Translations under genes and position numbers: made by a program
The notes under the pieces: generated by a model
The model's input: only the letters and a program-made list of their open reading frames with translations
What the model was told of the DNA's origin: nothing
The model's database searches: none
NCBI RefSeq assembly: GCF_026914265.1
Contig: NC_069135.1
Span: 60,068,738 to 60,132,737 of the forward strand
DNA length: 64,000 nt
Origin: Mya arenaria
Taxonomy: Eukaryota; Mollusca; Bivalvia; Myida; Myidae
Direction of reading: 5' to 3'
Part shown: piece by piece, positions 25,641-36,951 of the stretch
How the letters are laid out: each line of letters opens with the position of its first letter
How positions within the stretch are numbered: position 1 is the stretch's first letter

Positions 25641-26616
25641 GCAATAATACAATGATATGTTATCTGTTACAATTATTCAATGATATGTTACTTAGTACAA
25701 TAATACAATGATATGTTATATGTTACAATAATACAATGATGTATTATCTTAGCAATAATACAATGATATGTTATCTGTTACAATTATTCAATGATATGTT
25801 ACCTGTTACAATAATACAATGATATGTTACCTGGTACAATACTACAATGATATATCATCTGTTACAATAGTACAATGAGATGTTACCTGTTACAAGAATA
25901 CCATGATCTGTTACCTGTTACAATACCACAATGATATGTTACCTGTTACAATAATACGATGAAAGGTTACCTGTTACAATAATACAATACTATGTTACCT
26001 GTTACAATAATACAATGATATGTTACATGTTACCATAATACAACGATGTGTTACCTGTTACAATAATTCATTTATATGTTACCTGTTACATTAATACAAT
26101 GATACGTTACCTGTTACAATAATACAATGATATGTTACTTAGTACAATAATACGATGATATGATACCTGTTACAAAAGAACAATAATATGTTACCTGTTA
26201 CAATAATACAATGATATGTTACCTGTTGCAATAATACAATAATATGTTACCTGTTACAATAATACAATAATATGTTACCTTTTACAATAATACATTGATA
26301 CGTTACCTGTTACAATAATACAATGATATGTTACCTGTTACAATAGTACAATAATATGATATCTGTATAATAATACAATGATATGTTACCTGTTACAATA
26401 ATACAATAATATGTTACCTGTTACAATAATACAATGATATGCTACCTGTTACAATAATACAATGATACGTTACCTGTTACCTGTTGGAATAGTACAATGA
26501 TATGTTACCTGTTACAATAATACAATGCTATGTAGCATGTTACAATAATACAATGATGTGTTACCTGTTACAATAATACAATGATATGTTACCTGTTAAA
26601 ATAAAACAATGCTAGC
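25641..26616. repeat. 28-bp minisatellite, array 2
   Basis: About 35 units of the same monomer as 5095-5709, more homogeneous, ending at ACAATGCTAGCGACAGG. Confidence 0.88.
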
Positions 26617-27350
26617 GACAGGTTCAAGCCACGGAACGGTATTCGTAATACATCTTAATTTGTCATTTCTTACCTTGAGCAGATTTCACATTTAAAGAAA
26701 CGTAGAAATGATTTTAACAAAGAAATATGTACTTCATATAAAAATAATGAAAACAGAAGTATTTAAGGTATGTTTAATTTTTTATTATATGACCTGTGAG
26801 ATACTCAACAAAGGAAATTTCCTTTCGTTAGGAAATGACTTAAGATGTTTTGTAAATACCGGGCTACTACTCATTACCAAGTTCAAACCCACAGAAAACC
26901 ACTATTTCGGAAACCATTCCATGGTTGTAAGTCAAATATTTACTAATTTAAAGCAGAATCGTATCATAGTGACAATTAGTAAGCTCATACTAAACACTGT
27001 CCGATGCGGTACTGTATTATGTTTAAATGTCTACCCTCCGTACCACATTGTTCCCGTTCACACCAGGGCGTTCAACCATCGACTACTTTAAGATGTCTCT
27101 TTATTGCTATTTGTAATGCACCACCGAGAAATGAAACCCAACACATGCAGCGGAGATTTTTGAAATATAATATCATTAATTTCGTTTTGGAACTTTAAAT
27201 CAAGGAAAATTGTGTAGCTGTATTTTTAATGTCATCAAACAAAGCTTTTACTATACTATGTGACATACAGTTTGACATTAAAAGCAAATTTAAATATTAT
27301 TAAATTGTCCCCTAGCTTCCATAAAAGGCAGAAGAGGATAAGGTTTAGTA
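26617..27350. other. A2 upstream spacer with a satellite monomer
   Basis: Matches 5710-6519. 26990-27070 (CTGTCCGATGCGGTACTGTA, TTGTTCCCGTTCACACC) is a single diverged 68-bp satellite monomer. The 127-codon frame at 26708 is not preserved in the 5.8-kb copy. Confidence 0.5.
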
Positions 27351-27470
27351 TGCATGTGAGTTTCGTTTGTGATCACCATGTCGGACAAGTGGGTTTCCAC
27401 CGTGTACTCCGGTTTCCACCACATCACAAGACCACACCTTCGCGTAACATCGTGCAAACGAGATAGATTA
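27351..27470 (+). mobile_element. Headless V-domain SINE fragment upstream of A2
   Basis: GATCACCATGTCGGACAAGT, then CTCCGGTTTCCACCACATCA and CGCGTAACATCGTGC, as before A1. Confidence 0.6.
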
Positions 27471-27739
27471 ATAGAATGTTGTAATAACCATCTTACAACG
27501 TTTCGTATTTGATAAAATATATTAATGAGTAAAGTGGTTAAATTGAAATGTCAATATTCTTTAATGCATCAGCTCAAATTCGAAAAACACTCTTAATGAA
27601 TAGTATTAATTGATATAGACATTACGCAAAGCACACGATAAACGCTGAGAGCCACTTAATCGAGTATATGCATTTTCATTTTTGTTGAAGTTTTGCAAAT
27701 AAGTCATAAAGTCAATAGCGAATATTAAGCTTGCTAGGC

Positions 27740-27786
27740 ATGCTAGAAAGACCCGCCTTCATGCGGTTTATGAACAACTATATTTA
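27740..27786 (+). promoter_or_regulatory. A2 promoter relic
   Basis: The GAAAGACCCGCCT box (about 27745-27757) survives. The half-CRE position reads TAAGTCA instead of TACGTCA, and the TATA box has become TATATTTA (27779-27786). The initiator block CTCGCATTCTACAAC is still present. Decay matches the broken coding region downstream. Confidence 0.5.
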
Positions 27787-27987
27787 CTCGCATTCTACAA
27801 CTTTTAACCATTCTCAAATCGAAGATTGAGAGGTTTTATATCAAGTCTAAACTTAATATCACGAGACTGTGCTATCTTAAAGAATAATATTACTTTACGT
27901 GGTTTACAACATTGAAAAGGATTTTTATTTTCAGATATATTTCATAAACTGTAATATACAAAACAAAACTATCAAAAACGAGCAGCA

Positions 27988-29708
27988 ATGATTGGATACA
28001 CCACAGCGTTGTTTGCTTTGGTCGTCGCAACCATGGTCATTGCTGGCCAAGGCGAACTCGTGAAATGCACACCAGGTGTATATGAGATCATCGGAAAGGC
28101 CGACTGTACGGGCTACTTCTAGTGTGTGTTTGGGAAGGCCATGGATATGCCGCCTTGTCCTCCTGGCTCTGTGTTCAGCTCCAGCTCCAATGTGTGTGTT
28201 CCTAAAGGTTCTATTTACGATGACTGCAAGTAAACAACAGAAGGAGGCGGTGGCCACATGGCAGCATCGACCGATCTAGGTGAGCTCTAGCGATGTTGTT
28301 ACTCTTACATGTTGTTGTTTTTTGTTGTTTGCAATAAATTTATTGTTCCCTTAAACTTTTTTAATTCGAACAAAAGAAACAAAGAGTCGAACAGCAGCTC
28401 AGTTATATCAAATAAGGAAAGTTATTTACACATTACTCATCATTTTTTCCGAATATTTTTTTTTTCAGAAAGGCGTTATGATGCGGCATATAATACATAG
28501 TAGATTAAGGTTACAAGTCATTTGATAACAACCATATTTGCTTTACAGGGCATCTTAGCCCAGTGGAGCGATGCAACATGGACAGTAATGGCGTGTTCCA
28601 TCATCCAACCGAATGCCAAGCCTTTTAAAACTGTAGTGTCCGTTACACTCCAGAGATTCCCCGATTCTTTGAACAACACCTGGTTGAATGTCCGTACCCC
28701 CAGCTGTTCAAAACAGAGACCAAACAGTCGGACCATTTTGATAATGTAAAATATGGAACCAGGATGGAATTCAAGGACGGATGGTAGTTGGCATCTGCTT
28801 ATATATTCGTGATCTGAGATAAAGAAAATCGTTTATTTATCATTTTGATTCGAATAAGGGCTCTTCTTGGCACACCTCATTATAACTGTGATTATCTTTT
28901 CAAATATACAAATTTATTTCATGGGCTTTAAAATAAACACCAACGATTAAATTATTCTGTCTTCCTCAGGTCAATACAAAAGCAATATGTGCGGCAGTTC
29001 CCATTGTATCCCTTGTAACGTCCGACTACCAAGCTGTGTAGGTAAATGTGATGGAATAAACGTTCACCTAGTCAAACTATGGAGTCCATTCTACGTCGTT
29101 TGTTACAAGGAGCGCACAGTCAAAGATGATCGATGCCAAGTTGACGAAAACGGTCGAACATAGTTGTTCCATCCGGAAAAGAACGAATGCGTTTCATTGA
29201 ATATGGTTCCTCGAGCACATGGAGGAATGATGCCCGAGTGCGGTACGAAAAAAAGATGGGTTTTATCTGGACGATTTCGGATGATGTGATCGTTACGTTC
29301 ATTGCCATATAGGAAAATACATTGGTACGATCAAATGTGCTGTAGGAGAAGTGTTCGATGGTATGAAAGGCGGATGCGTTGCGAAAGAGAAAGCATGTGG
29401 ACCCTCTGGGAAACTCGACCATTGGTGAATATGTATAAATAATATTTCCTTTAAGTAGTATATAAACAAATATGTGTTTCATAATTTTATAAACAACAAG
29501 CTGAATTTGAGGATAACTTCGTCAAGGTTTTAATTGACATTAACAAGTAAAATCAGATGTATGTTCTTATATATGTTCTTACCAATCAAAATAAACTAGC
29601 CTACAGTGTATAAAAGCTATGCTTTTATGCATTTTAATACTTGCAAAATAATTGGAAACTGTGTCATTACGTTTTGACAAAAAAAACTGTTTTATGTTTT
29701 CCAGCTAA
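27988..29708 (+). pseudogene. Class A gene 2 (A2): decayed four-domain chitin-binding protein pseudogene
   Basis: All four exon equivalents are recognisable: 27988-28279, 28549-28782, 28970-29424 and 29705-29708. Exon 1 has in-frame TAG at 28120-28122 and TAA at 28231-28233. Exon 2 has TAA at 28626-28628 where the paralogues read TAC (Tyr), and two domain 2 cysteines are lost (TGT to TCG in KQC, TGT to TAT in VKC). The exon 2 donor is damaged (GGATGGTAGT in place of GGATGTAAGT). Exon 3 has TAG at 29161-29163, a +1 change in an A-run near 29248, a further stop in the original frame, and a Cys-to-Ser change near the C terminus. The nearest relative is A3, with near-identical introns and 3' region. 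Read-through cannot rescue it, given the many independent lesions. Confidence 0.93.
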
Positions 29709-29812
29709 AAAGGTTGCTAGAATGATGCTCACATTTAAGTCGATAAAGATGGACGAAGTAAGGAATCACCAAGACCAACATGACCTGTTATTATCGTTAA
29801 AAAAGAATCATG

Positions 29813-29830
29813 CCACGTGACGTCACGTGG
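29813..29830. promoter_or_regulatory. Perfect 18-bp palindrome with CRE flanked by E-boxes, A2 3' UTR
   Basis: CCACGTGACGTCACGTGG equals its own reverse complement. It contains TGACGTCA overlapped on each side by CACGTG. Confidence 0.5.
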
Positions 29831-30116
29831 TAATACTATCTAAATTGACTGATATATGTTTAACAGTGTGTTCCAATAGACTTTCTAAAAAACTGAAACA
29901 CTATGTGGTTACAATTTAGTTTGCATTTTGATGAGAATTTGTTTAATTCAATTACTGATACCGACGTCACATGTATATTTTATTATGTTAACTGTTTGTT
30001 TATAAGTGTCTTTGCTCAAATTTATTATACATTGAATGTGTGATTCTTTAACTCTCTGATATTGCTATTAATTCGGATATATTTAAAAAGGTAACTAATG
30101 AATATATATATATATA

Positions 30117-30590
30117 TTTCTAGCACATCGGAAAGGCATTTCCGGTGAATTCAGCCGTGCTGGAAAACTCCATCTGGCACACCCCCGTGCCAGATGAGTC
30201 ACGCGCTGTGACGTAATACTTTTCATTTCTTTTATTTTACATTTAATGTAACCATAATTATGAGATTTCAATAGAAGATTTCCATAAATATTAACTTTAC
30301 AAAAACACACCTACAAAACAAAACAAAATAACCCTTAAAAGACGTGATACTGAATGAACTTCTTGACGTATGCAGTGAATACATATTCACGCGCGTCATG
30401 ACGTCAGTAAACATCATCGCACGCGCTTTTTGGTGATATGTACAAAAATGCGCTTTTTTATGTATTTTGTTCACAAAAAATGTAATTTAATGTGTGCTTG
30501 AAAAAATCCGACCCTCGGACATGCTGCGAAGCCGGTAACTCGGCAAGCCTCGTTACCTGGCAACGCAGGTGCCCTCGGTCGGATTTTTCT
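30117..30590. mobile_element. Insertion of about 474 bp in the A2 3' UTR, non-autonomous element candidate
   Basis: A1 and A3 are continuous across this point (ATATAT then GGACAATGAAA). The insert has a perfect hairpin (CATCTGGCAC...GTGCCAGATG, about 30171-30196) and a larger inverted pair near its right end (AAAATCCGACC near 30505 with GGTCGGATTTTT near 30577). No reading frame is supported. Confidence 0.65.
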
Positions 30591-30797
30591 ATGGACAATG
30601 AAATGTTAGCTGATATAGATTAGATGTGATAAAAACGGAGAAGAATAGCCAATTTAAAACATTATTTATGTTTTGATACAATGCATAATACAATAATTAT
30701 GTAACATGAACATTTATTTGTAAATAGATTGTGAAAAATCATTATATTATCAATGTTGTTGCCATGTGCAGTGCATTTGAAATCCATTTGTTTCTTG

Positions 30798-30803
30798 AAT
30801 AAA
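30798..30803 (+). terminator. A2 relic polyadenylation signal
   Basis: AATAAA in the same class A context as at 9568 and 36946, further from the stop position because of a roughly 470-bp insertion in the 3' UTR. Confidence 0.5.
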
Positions 30804-33500
30804 ACTGAGAAACTCGTTTTATTTTATTATTTTTCTTCGTGCACTCATTCAATCCATCGCCATTATCGCCCGCTGTGGTTTATTTTCAGACCAGAATAGT
30901 TGTTATGCCAACGGAAATACTAAATGAAAAGCTTTTAATTGACAACTATGTTTATAGAAGATACATAACAGCATATCTAATTTCTCATGTACATGATTGT
31001 CTGATCATCCTTCTTTTGGTCTGTTGGCTCTCTTAAACATTTTCAATTTGAATCGTATATATAAATCTTCCTCGGAGATTTGATAGATGGAAACACGCCA
31101 TCGGCACTCATAAGGATTTGCATCTCCTCTATAAACCTCCTATATCTATACTTGCTAGAAAAGTGATGAATCAAACTTTCACTGACATAAATGGTAGGCG
31201 GAACACTGCAAACGTCTCCCGGATTGCAGATTGTAGGAAGTGTTTCATTCATATTATCGAATGTGAAAATTATTTAAAAAAATTACGAACACGGAAGTAC
31301 ATTTTATATTGTAATGTTATATATTTCATTTGACTTTCAGCTGTAAAATTCTTTAGTGCCAAAATGAATAAAAGTAGTTGCACGATTAATGCAGGTTGAG
31401 TGTTATTCAAGGAATAAATGAACCCATAAAATGCGACTTGTAATAATATATTTTCAAAGTTACATTCAAAGTGTTTGTTCAATATAACCATATGGGTAAA
31501 ATAGCTGGCATTCTAGCAGGTTTGTTGTTATATGACATAAGGTCCATAATGGCCCTGAATCTCTCACCTGAAATAAATGTTTAAACCTTTGTTACCCCTA
31601 TGCCAATGTTACACGCTAAATATCCCATATCTTGGTATCTTGGTTTCAGACAAGATTAATTTTTGCTCTTTTATATATATTTGTAACAAAATTGACTCTT
31701 GGGGTTTTCAAACTCAGGGGCATAATTTAAAAAATAATAATTGAAGATCATGATACAATGCTTAGCACCAAATATCTAAGTTTGATATTTGTTTTCGAAA
31801 CTGTGCACATGGTCCAAATAGCATTGCTGTAGCTTTAAAAATAAAAAATAGGCATACTTTGAAAAAACTTTGTAGATGGCCATCATTTGATACTGTAAAA
31901 CAAATATTTACCGTCTGGGCCTTGTGGCTTCATACAAGAAGAGTTATTGTTTAAGTTTGTTCTGATATAAGTCTAAACTAAACATGTGATCCCAGTGGCA
32001 GAATTTGAATAAACGTGGTAGAGAACTATAATATAATTCTACAAATACATTATAAAGGGTCTGGGCCTTGCGGTTTCAGACAAGAAAATTATCAAATATT
32101 TTCCTAAATAAGTCTGCATGAAATTTTGTGAACCCCAATTCGTGGACAGTTTTAACCCGTGGAGCACACTTTGAACAAAATTCGTAGAGGATCACTTGAA
32201 TAAACTACAGTTTCTAGGCCAAGCGGTTTCAGACAAGAAGGTTTTCAAAATAATCCCTATATAATCTCTGCCTTTTCCTCTTTGCAAGTAAAGCACATAT
32301 GCAAAGAAGCTATGACAAAGCTGGGTGTGCACTACACCGCACACTTTCTAAAAACAGATATCTATTGCTCAATCGTCCATCAACATGCGGCAACGACACA
32401 ACGATTGGCAATGTGAAAGGCTTATTTGATGTACAAACCTGAATTTTCACAGGTCTCTTTTATGATATAGACATGAATAATTGTTGGGTCATCAAACACA
32501 ATATACGAGTAAGACGATCGATGATGAATCTGCAAGTATTATATCATACAATAATATTCACAGTTGAAAGCGTTGAAGTCGATGGAAAATCATAAGGAAT
32601 GAAATTATTCAGTTCGGTTAAATACGTCTAGTTCAGTCGATATTATAGTTTCCATAAACTTGATTTAGAATTCATATATAGCTTAATATATATACAACAA
32701 ATAACAATATCCAATGAAAATGATTCATCTTAACGTATCAAAGGCGAAAGTGTATCATGTCTTCGACTATAATTATTATCAACATATTCAAATGCTCATT
32801 GCAAAATATCAACAACCTTTCAAAACGATGTCACGAATGTATTGTAATTCTCATTAATAATTATTAATCATTTGCTCATACTAATGATTATTGCCGTTTT
32901 CTTGAAAATAAAGATGAGTTGAGTTGAGTTGCCAAAGTTTATTTATTACATTTTGTTACTCGTAATGCTTAAATCCGAATTTGTTAGTTACAAGAGATTT
33001 TGACTATTTTGATCCGTTCAAAGTGGGCATGCACGACACAACGTTAATTTCAAACACAATAGTTGATATATGCCATTAATGTTAAATCCACACCATTATT
33101 TAATAACTAACATTACATGGAATCTGTTCAAATTAATTTTCCTTTTTCCTGATCAAATAATTCTTCGAGCAAACAAATAAAACAGATGTCAGATACTTGA
33201 AATTCTGGCGACGTTTGGGACGTCTTCATTATCCATGTATAAAAGTAATAACTACAAAGGAAACGTTTGTAATGAACAAATGATTTAACCACATCGATAT
33301 GATACAATACCTAATCAATCTAATAAAATCTATTTATTATATCTATATCTATCTATAATTGACAACTTATTATCTGTAAATTAAAGTAGTTCCAAGCAAA
33401 GACATTTGTCAAATTTAACATGCATTAAGTAAAACACTAAAACAGTAATAAACTGTCAGAAAATTGTCTATTAAATTACAAGCGACCAGCGACTGTCACA
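30804..33500. other. A2 downstream spacer with a periodic dispersed repeat
   Basis: 31540-32280 is a dispersed element in which GGCCTTGTGGTTTCAGACAAG-like text recurs about every 135-150 bp (31640, 31915, 32060, 32210). The same element lies at 37820-38490. Open frames near 31043-31333 on both strands have close but unconstrained copies at 37198-37482. No gene. Confidence 0.5.
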
Positions 33501-33845
33501 CACGATAAAATATTAATCATTCATCTTGTCACGTTGTTTTAAAAGGCGGGCTTGTACAGGTTTATCATACCGATCATTCAAATCGTCACGTCGTTTTTAA
33601 ATGGTGGGCTTGTACATGTTTTTCTTACTGATATTTCATATTGTAACGTTGATCTTGAAAGCGCATGCTTGTACAGGTTTATCATATTGACCTTTAATAA
33701 TGAAACATTGCTTTTAAAGGACGGGCCTGTACAGGTTTATCACATTGATCATTCTTATTGTATTATTGCTTTAAATGGTGAACTTGTACAGGTATATCAT
33801 ATTGACCTTCATATTGTCACATTGTCTTTAAAATGGAGAGCTTTT
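33501..33845. repeat. 59-bp minisatellite, array 3
   Basis: About six diverged units. The apparent open frame from 33552 is repeat-derived. Confidence 0.8.
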
Positions 33846-33875
33846 TAGGATAAAAAACAATCTATAAAACCATTC

Positions 33876-33962
33876 TGACAAGTGGGATTCCTCCGGGTAC
33901 TACGGTTTCCACCACATCACAAGACCTCACCCTCGCGTCATATCATGCCGACGAGAGTGATT
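33876..33962 (+). mobile_element. Headless V-domain SINE fragment upstream of A3
   Basis: ACAAGTGGGATTCCTCCGGG, TACTACGGTTTCCACCACAT and AAGACCTCACCCTCGCG. It directly follows the 59-bp array, unlike at A1 and A2. Confidence 0.6.
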
Positions 33963-34260
33963 AATATAATGTTTCAATAACTTGTTTCACAATCTTTGTA
34001 AAACAAGTTTAAATTACTAGGCATAATGCAGAACTATACAAAACCATCTTACAACGTTTCGTATTTGATAACAAACATTAGTGAGAAAAGTGGTTAAATT
34101 GAAATGTCAATATCCTTTAATGCATCAAAACTAATTCGAAAAACGTCTTAATTAATCATAGTATTTTTTTTTGAAATACGCACTACTGAAGCACACGATA
34201 AACGGCGTGAGCTATTTAATCGAGTATATGCATTTTCATTTTTTGTTGAAGTTTTGCAAA

Positions 34261-34347
34261 TACGTCATGAAGACAAGAGCGAATACTAAACTTGCTAGGC
34301 ATGCTAGAAAGACCCGCCTACATGAGGTTTACGAACAACTATATATA
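34261..34347 (+). promoter_or_regulatory. A3 core promoter: half-CRE, GC box, TATA
   Basis: TACGTCA at 34261-34267, GAAAGACCCGCCTA at 34307-34320, TATATATA at 34340-34347, then CTCGCATCCTACAAC. Arrangement as at A1, B1 and B2. Confidence 0.7.
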
Positions 34348-34549
34348 CTCGCATCCTACAACATTTTACCATTCTCAAATCGAAGACTAAGTTGTTTAAT
34401 ATCAAGTCTAAACTTACGAGGACTGTACTATCTTAAAGAACAACATAACATTACATGGTTTGTAACATTAAAAGGATTTTTGTTTTTCGATATATTTCAT
34501 ATCCTGTAGTATACAGAACAAAACTGTGAATAAACTTCAAAGAGCAGCA

Positions 34550-36332
34550 ATGATTGGATACACCACAGCATTGTATGCTTTGGTCGCCGCAACATTAGTA
34601 ATTGCTGGCCAAGACGAACTCGTGAAATGCACTCCGGGTGTATATGAGATCATCGGAAAGGTCGACTGTACGGGCTACTTCTTGTGTGTGTTCGGTAAGG
34701 CCATTGAGATGCCGCCTTGTCCATCTGGCGCTGTGTTCAGCTTCACCTCCAGAGTTTGTGTACCTAAAGGTTCTATTTACGATGACTGCAAGAAAACAAC
34801 AGATAGAAGCGGCAGCAAAACGACCGTATCGCCTGATCGAGGTGAGCTCTAGCGATGTTGTTCTTCTAAAATGTTATTGATTTTGCTTGTTTGCTGTTGT
34901 GCCCTTAAAATAATTTGAACACAAAAAAGTCGACAAGCATCTCGTTTATATCAAATTAGGAGCTATTTTTGAGAGTCCACATAAACATATAGTCATAACT
35001 CATAATTTGTTCCAAATAATTAACATTATTTGAAATAAATAATTAATTCACATAGAGAAAATCTAATCCAATGTTATAAATATTCATTTTCCTGTGGTTG
35101 CAGTCAACAAGCGTTAAAAAGTGACATATAATAGTAGATTAAGGTAAAAGTCAGTTATAATCTTATGTGCTTTTCAGGGCATCTTAGCCCAGAGGAACGA
35201 TGTAATTTAGACGGTGGCGTGTTCCCTCACCCCACAGAATGCCAAGTCTTCTACAACTGTAGTGTCCGTTACACACCAGAGATTCCCCGATTCTTTGAAC
35301 AACATCTGGTTGAATGTCCGTACCCCCAGCTGTTCAACACAGAGACCAAACAATGTGACCATTTTGAGAATGTCAAATGTGGAACCAGGACGGAATTTAA
35401 AAATGGATGTAAGTTGGCATCTACTTATATATTCGTGGTCTGAGATAAAGAAAATAGTATATTTATCATTCTAGTTCGAATAAGGCCTCTAATTGGTACA
35501 CCACATTATTACTGTGATTATCTTTTCAAATTTTCAAATTTATTTCATGGGCTTTATTATAAACACCAACGATTAAATGATTCTGTCTTCCTCAGGTCAA
35601 TACAAAAGCAATATGTGCGGCAGTTCCCATTGTATCCCTTGTAACGTCCGACTACCAAGCTGTGTAGGTAAACGTGATGGAATAAACGTGCACCCAGTCA
35701 AACTATGGAGTCCATTCTACGTCGTTTGTTACAAGGAGCGCACAGTCAAAGAGGATCGATGCCAAGTTGACGAAAACGGTCGAACACAGTTATTCCATCC
35801 GGAAAAGAACGAATGCGTTTCATTGGATATGATTCCTCGAGCACATGGAGGAATAATGCCCGAATGCGGTACAAAAGTAGACGGGTTTTATCTGGACGAT
35901 TTCGGACGATGTGATCGTTACGTTCATTGCCAGGGAGGAAAATACATTGGCACGATCAAATGTGCTGTAGGAGAAGCGTTTGATGGTATGAAAGGCGGAT
36001 GCGTTCCGAAAGAGAAAGCATGTGGACCCTGTGGGAGACTCGTACATTGGTGAATATATTTAAATAATGTTTCCTTTAAGTAGTACATAAACAAATATGT
36101 GTTTCATAACTTTATAAACAACAAGATGAATTTGAGGATAACTTTGTCAAGGTTATAATTGACATTAACAAGTAAAATCAGACATATGTTTTTATATATG
36201 TTTTTACCAATCAAAATAACCAGCCTACAGTGTATTAAAGCTATGCTTCTATGCATTTTAATACTTGCAAAATAATTTCAACCTATGCAATTACGTTATG
36301 ACAATAAAACCTGTCCTATGTTTTCCAGCTAA
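34550..36332 (+). CDS. Class A gene 3 (A3): secreted four-domain chitin-binding (CBM14) protein, 326 aa
   Basis: Exons are 34550-34841, 35178-35408, 35596-36049 and 36329-36332, with introns of 336, 187 and 279 bp in phases 1, 1 and 2. The ATG at 34550 is chosen because MIGYTT starts all the paralogues; an upstream in-frame GTG is not used. The signal peptide covers residues 1-20. Domain 1 cysteines are 27, 40, 46, 57, 70 and 80 (spacing 12-5-10-12-9); domain 2 cysteines are 106, 119, 125, 144, 157 and 165 (12-5-18-12-7). Residues 175-190 form a Cys cluster. Domain 3 (197-265) lacks a standard Cys2 but keeps the FYVVCYKER and FHPEKNECVS motifs. Domain 4 cysteines are 265, 280, 286, 297, 310 and 317. 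The tail is CGPCGRLVHC. With the spliced terminal Cys the mature protein has 28 cysteines, an even number suited to disulfides. This is the only intact class A copy in the window. Confidence 0.92.
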
Positions 36333-36437
36333 AAAGGTTGCTAGAATGATGCTCATACTCAAATCGATAAAGATGGACGAAGTATGGAATCGCCAAGACC
36401 AACATGACCCGTTCTTCTGATTCAAAGAAGAATCATG

Positions 36438-36455
36438 CCACGTGACGTCACGTGA
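36438..36455. promoter_or_regulatory. CRE/E-box palindrome in A3 3' UTR
   Basis: CCACGTGACGTCACGTGA, one base from perfect, at the same place as in A1 and A2. Confidence 0.45.
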
Positions 36456-36945
36456 TAATACTATCTAAATTGACTGTGATATGTTTAACAGTGTGTACCG
36501 ATAGACTTTCTAAAATACTGAAACACTATGTGGTTACAATTTAGTTTGCATTTTGATGAGGATATGTTTAAATAAATTACTGATACCGACGTTACATATA
36601 TATTTTATTATGTTAACTGTTTGTTTATAAGTGTCTTTGCTCAAATTTATCATACAGTGAATGTGTGCTTCTTTAACTCTGTGATATTTATATTAATTCA
36701 AATATATTATAAAAAAAGTAACTTATGAATATATATATATATATGCAGCATGGACAATGAAAGGTTAGCTGATGGGATAAAACGTAGAAGAATAGCCGAT
36801 TTAAAACATTATTTATGTTTAGATACAATGCATTATACATTCATTATGAAAAATGAACATTTATTTGCAAATAGTTTGTGAAAATTCATTACATTATCAA
36901 TGTTGTTTGCCATGTTCAGTGCATTTGAAATCCATGCGTTTCTTA

Positions 36946-36951
36946 AATAAA
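36946..36951 (+). terminator. A3 polyadenylation signal
   Basis: AATAAA in the conserved class A block ending AACTGAGAAACTCG, about 610 bp past the stop codon. Confidence 0.6.

Noticed and set aside
25641..26616. CRISPR-like regular repeat
   Set aside because: Eukaryotic context, contiguous 28-bp units with no unique spacers; it is a minisatellite.
26708..27091. 127-codon open frame upstream of A2
   Set aside because: The homologous region at 5.8-6.2 kb does not keep it open, it spans the satellite monomer, and no domain is seen.
31043..31333. Overlapping frames on both strands with copies at 37198-37482
   Set aside because: Amino-acid changes are as common as silent ones, both strands are open, and there is no domain; recently duplicated spacer.
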